A DNA stretch of 64,000 bases. Source: Dastarcus helophoroides (Eukaryota; Arthropoda; Insecta; Coleoptera; Bothrideridae). The notes beneath the pieces were generated by a model. The model had not been told where the DNA came from, did not search any database, and saw only the letters and a list, made by a program, of their open reading frames with translations. A program made the translations under genes and the position numbers. Shown in pieces: positions 60,427-64,000 of this stretch. The DNA lies in NCBI GenBank assembly GCA_028583605.1, contig CM053334.1:21668868-21732867 (forward strand), read 5' to 3'. Position 1 is the stretch's first letter. Every line of letters begins with the position of its first letter.

Positions 60427-62060
60427 AGAGAGAAGAGAGGAAAAGAGAAGAGAAGAAAAAAGAAGAGAAAGGAAGAAAAGAGAAGAGAAGAAAAAAGAAG
60501 AGAAAGGAAGAAAAGAGAAGAGAAGAAAAGAAGGAAAAGGAAGAAGAAGAAAAGAAGAGAAGAAAGAGAGATAGAGAGAAGGAAGAAGAAAGAGAAAGAA
60601 GAGAATAGAAGGAAGAGAGAGAGATAAAGGAAGAGAGAGAGAAAAGAGGAGAAGAAAGAAAAGAGAGAGACGGAAAGAAGAAGAGAAGAGAGAAGAAGAG
60701 AGAGAAGGAGAGGAGAGAGTAGAGGAGTGGTGAGAGAGGAGGAGAAAGATGAGAGAGAAGAGAAGGAAAGAGAAGAGAAGAGAAGAGAGAGGGATTGGAG
60801 AGTAAGGTGAGGAGAGGGGAGGAGAAGAGAAGAGATGAAGAGAAGAGAAGAGGAAGAAGAGAAGAGAAGAGAAGAAAGAGACAGAAAGAAGAGAAGAGAA
60901 GAGAAGAGAGAGAAGAGAAGAGAAGAGAAGAAGGAAAGAAAGAAAAGAGAAGAGAAGGAAAGAGAAGAGAGAGAAGAAAGAAAAGAAAAGGAGAGAAAGA
61001 AAAGAGAAGAGAAGAGAAAGAAGAAGAGAAGAAGAGAGAAGAGAGGAAAGAAGAGAAGAGAAGGAGGAGAAGAGAAGAGAGAAGAGAAGAGAAGAGAAAA
61101 GAGAGGAGAGAAAGGATAGAGAGGAGAAGAGAGAGAAGGAAGGAAGAGAAGAGAAGAGGAAAGAAGAGAAGAGAAAAGAGAGAAGAGAGAGAAGAGAAAG
61201 AGAGAAGGAGAGAAGAGAAGAGAAAGAAGAAAAGAGAAGAAGAAGAAGAGAAAGAAAGAGAAAGAAAAGAGAAAGAAGAAAGAGAAGAGAGGAGAAAAGA
61301 AAGAGAGAAGGAAAGAAAAGAGAATAGAAGAAAGAGGAGAAAGAGGAGGAGAGAGAGAAGAAGAGGGAGAGAACAGAAAGAAGAGAAGAGAGGATTGGAG
61401 AGTAGAGGAGAGGAGAGGGGAGGAGAAGAGAAGAAATAGAAGAGAAGAGGAGAGAAGAGAGAGAAAGAAGAAAAGAGAAGAGAAGAAAGAAAGAGAAGAG
61501 AGAAAGAGAAGAGAGAAGAGAAGGAGAGGAGAGAGGAAAGAGAAGAAAGAAGGCGAGAATAGGAGAAGAGAATAGAAGAGAAGAGAGGATTGGAGAGTAG
61601 AGGAGATGAGAGGGGAGGAGAAGAGAAGAAAATAGAAGATAAGAGGAGAGAATAGATTGGAAGGGAAAGGAAAAAAAAGAAAAGTAAAGAGAAGAGAAGA
61701 GAAGAAAAGAGAAAAGACGGGAAGAGAAGAGAAGGATAGGGAAGAAAAGGGAAGAGGAGATATGAGAAGAGAAGAAAAGAGAAGAGACGGAAAGAGAAAA
61801 GAACGGAAGGGAAGGAAGCGGAAGAGAAGGACACTGTCAAAAGGAGATAAGAGAAGAGAATGAGAAGAGAAGGGAAAGGAAAAGGCGGATAAGAGAAGAG
61901 AAGAGAAGAGAAGAGAAGAGAAGAGAATAGAAGAAGAGAATGAGATGATGAGAAGAGAGAGAAGGAAGAGACAGAGACAGAGAAGAGAATGAGCAGAGAA
62001 GAGAGGGAAAGAGAAGTAGAAGGAGAAGAGAAGAGAATTGAGAACAGAAGAGAAGAGTAG
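60427..62060 (+). repeat. (GAGAA)-type polypurine array, 1.6 kb
   Basis: Almost pure purine on the plus strand, built from GAGAA with many GAGAGA, GGAGA and AAGAAAG variants. Larger repeated phrases ('gaagagaggattggagagta' near 60785, 61385 and 61583, about 200-600 bp apart) show higher-order duplication. The 566-codon Ser/Leu/Phe frame on the minus strand and the RREEK frames on plus are array translations. Confidence 0.97.
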
Positions 62061-64000
62061 TTCATTATTATTTTTCTAGAACAGTTCAATATCATTTTGT
62101 CAAAAATTTCGAATTTTCCTTTCATTGTGGGTTTTTTTTCTAGAAATGTTTAATTTCGTTTTCTCACAAATTTCGACTTTTTTCTCGAGATTAGATTCCA
62201 GAGTTCAAACGTTTGTCGTAAAATTCGATTCTCCAAGAGGTTCGAGTTTCTCGAAAAATGTTGACTTTTTTTAACTTGTTTGTTTACTACGTCTAAAATA
62301 ATGATATTTCCTAAAATGTCTACGTTCAAGATTTCAACTTTTCTCTAAAAACTTCTAAAATCTGAAAATTCCGAATTTGTTCTGGAAATTTGGAAGCTCA
62401 AAGTTGAAATTTCAAAAAGAAAAATGGTTTAAAGTCGAAAATTTGAAAATAAGCTTGAAATGATGACTATCGTAAAATACCAAAATGAAAGTTCTTTCAG
62501 GAAAATAATTACGTCATATGTCATGCAATTGAGATGGACATCGCAGCATCGTGCAATGCAAGTTTTCACGATCAGTCGATATGATTAAGTTTGACCTCAT
62601 GATTCAGTTAATGGATTAACTATCCAAGAGTCGTGACAACAGGTGTATGTCCCATTATTTAGCTGCTAAGTAATTATTTTGCTGCTGCTAAATTGTGACA
62701 TGTTTTTGAAGAAAGTAACCGTTCAATATTGTGTTTGGTTGGGGTAAGAGAGAATAATAATTAACGAAGCCTTTACACTAATTGCCGTCTTTACAACCGA
62801 ATCGATATTCATTAAAATGCGTAAAGCAAAGGACCACATCAACGCTTCTATTAATAACGTATCTTGATTGAAAAAATTTGACCTACATCGGAGCTACGGG
62901 AAGATTCGTCGTAGGTAGTCTAAATAAACAACGCCTCAGCATATGCTATACCGTTCGGATGCATTTATGCAAATATTCAACGATTTTAAATAGTCATTAA
63001 ATGAGGCTTTACATTGAAGCCCATAAAGAGATCCTATTCAAGCTTTTCATTTGCCGTGTTTACGGAATAAAACCACGTTATGGTTTGTGTTATTTCATTT
63101 TATTTCGAGGTTTATTCGTTCGTTATATTGCGAATCAGTTTTACATTAAAGAAGCCATTTGATTCAAATTGCCTTCGAAAGAATTCATGGGTTGTTTTGA
63201 CGACGAGCCTGTTTAACTCGGTTATGTTATGCTACGAAGCAAAATGAATTTATGTTCACCAATGATACTTAATACATAAATTAAGTAATAATTTCAATAA
63301 TTAGTAGACTGAAACAAAACAAAGTATAGTATTTAGAAATTGTTAAAAATCAGAATGCGTATATTCAATTCCAAACCAACATATTTTAGTCTAATAAATA
63401 TATAGGTATATCATAAGCATATCATTTGAATCTATCATGTGTTGCCTACTCTTGTAATCTACTTAAACCCTAAGCACTAACTGACAGACAATGCACAACG
63501 TCAATCGGTGTGTCTAGAAGCATGAAATTACACATAGATATTCGCCGGAACACGTAGGTGAGCACTAAGGGAGGATTTTCCAAAATTCAGTCCCTAAGGT
63601 GGTAAAAATTGGCATTAAAAACAACTTAAACTGTATGCAATGATTACTACACGCGAGTGTGTTTAAAGTTGCCTGTACGCAGACCTGGTTTTCACAAAAT
63701 TGCAAGGTCATGTCAGAATTTACAAGAACAAAAGTAAAAGCCGCGAGGAAAATACTTTTCGAAATGTCACCTTTCCCCAACATTCATCTTATTCTATAAA
63801 TTTCGATCTATTTCCAAAAAGTCATCTATTTTCTTAAAATTAAGTTCATAAAACAGGCAACAATAATTATGATGATGAAGACGAACTTCGAATTGTTTAA
63901 ATTTGATTCTCGAAGCAAAGGCGTTTTAAGCTTGAACTCCACGTTCTGATAATTTCTCCTGACAGCGATATAACTATTAAATGACACTGAAACGAGCTGA
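62061..64000. other. Single-copy AT-rich sequence, possible upstream region
   Basis: After about 400 bp of degenerate satellite-like sequence, 62480-64000 appears single-copy. It contains POU-like ATGCAAAT-type words near 62965 and no repeat family seen elsewhere. A 72-codon minus-strand frame at 63565-63783 has a hydrophobic start and four Cys but no other support. It may be regulatory or an outer intron of the PTB gene. Confidence 0.35.

Noticed and set aside
60425..62125. 566-codon open frame, minus strand, rich in Ser/Leu/Phe
   Set aside because: It is a translation of the purine/pyrimidine pentamer array; no start context, domains or splice sites.
63565..63783. 72-codon minus-strand frame with hydrophobic start and four Cys
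   Set aside because: Could suggest a small secreted peptide, but there is no splice, promoter or family support and such frames arise by chance.

Overview
The window is animal nuclear DNA, most likely from an insect. It is very AT-rich, its genes are split by long introns, and those introns are filled with satellite arrays and transposons. The order cannot be fixed from the sequence alone. Two host genes are recognisable, both on the minus strand.

(1) Rabphilin (Rph). The first coding exon is at 28867-28943. The Rab-binding and FYVE-like zinc-finger exons are at 11027-11171, 10626-10810 and 10321-10572. A linker region and the start of the first C2 domain lie at about 3361-3876. The rest of the gene lies left of the window. 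(2) A large PTB/PID-domain protein of about 1,110 residues, which I cannot name. It is encoded by seven exons running from 59450 down to a stop codon at 36887. Its splice junctions fit in phase wherever I joined exons.

Mobile DNA dominates the rest. A 5.9-kb Ty3/gypsy-type LTR retrotransposon (13664-19571) sits in rabphilin intron 1. It is inactivated by frame breaks, two nonsense codons and a 115-bp tandem duplication in its reverse transcriptase. Its leader, between the primer-binding site and gag, is almost entirely a piece of a host metabolic gene, GDP-L-fucose synthase (Gmer), followed by a second short Gmer piece in inverted orientation. Related LTRs occur as a solo LTR (9043-9415) and as a head-to-head pair (49650-50765). 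All five LTRs keep a heat-shock-element core and a cluster of GATA motifs upstream of the TATA box. There are also a non-LTR reverse transcriptase relic split around a hAT-like element (50766-54640), a dispersed family of foldback hairpins, and several MITEs.

Satellites cover much of the remainder. They share a GAAATTTC palindromic core and switch strand polarity block by block. Several higher-order periods are visible: about 155 bp, 500 bp, 765 bp and 1.1 kb. Two long arrays of the 5-bp unit TTCTC/GAGAA flank the first exon of the PTB gene in opposite orientation.

Single-base frame breaks recur inside exons of both host genes, some at homopolymers. This points to residual indel errors in the assembly rather than decay of both genes.
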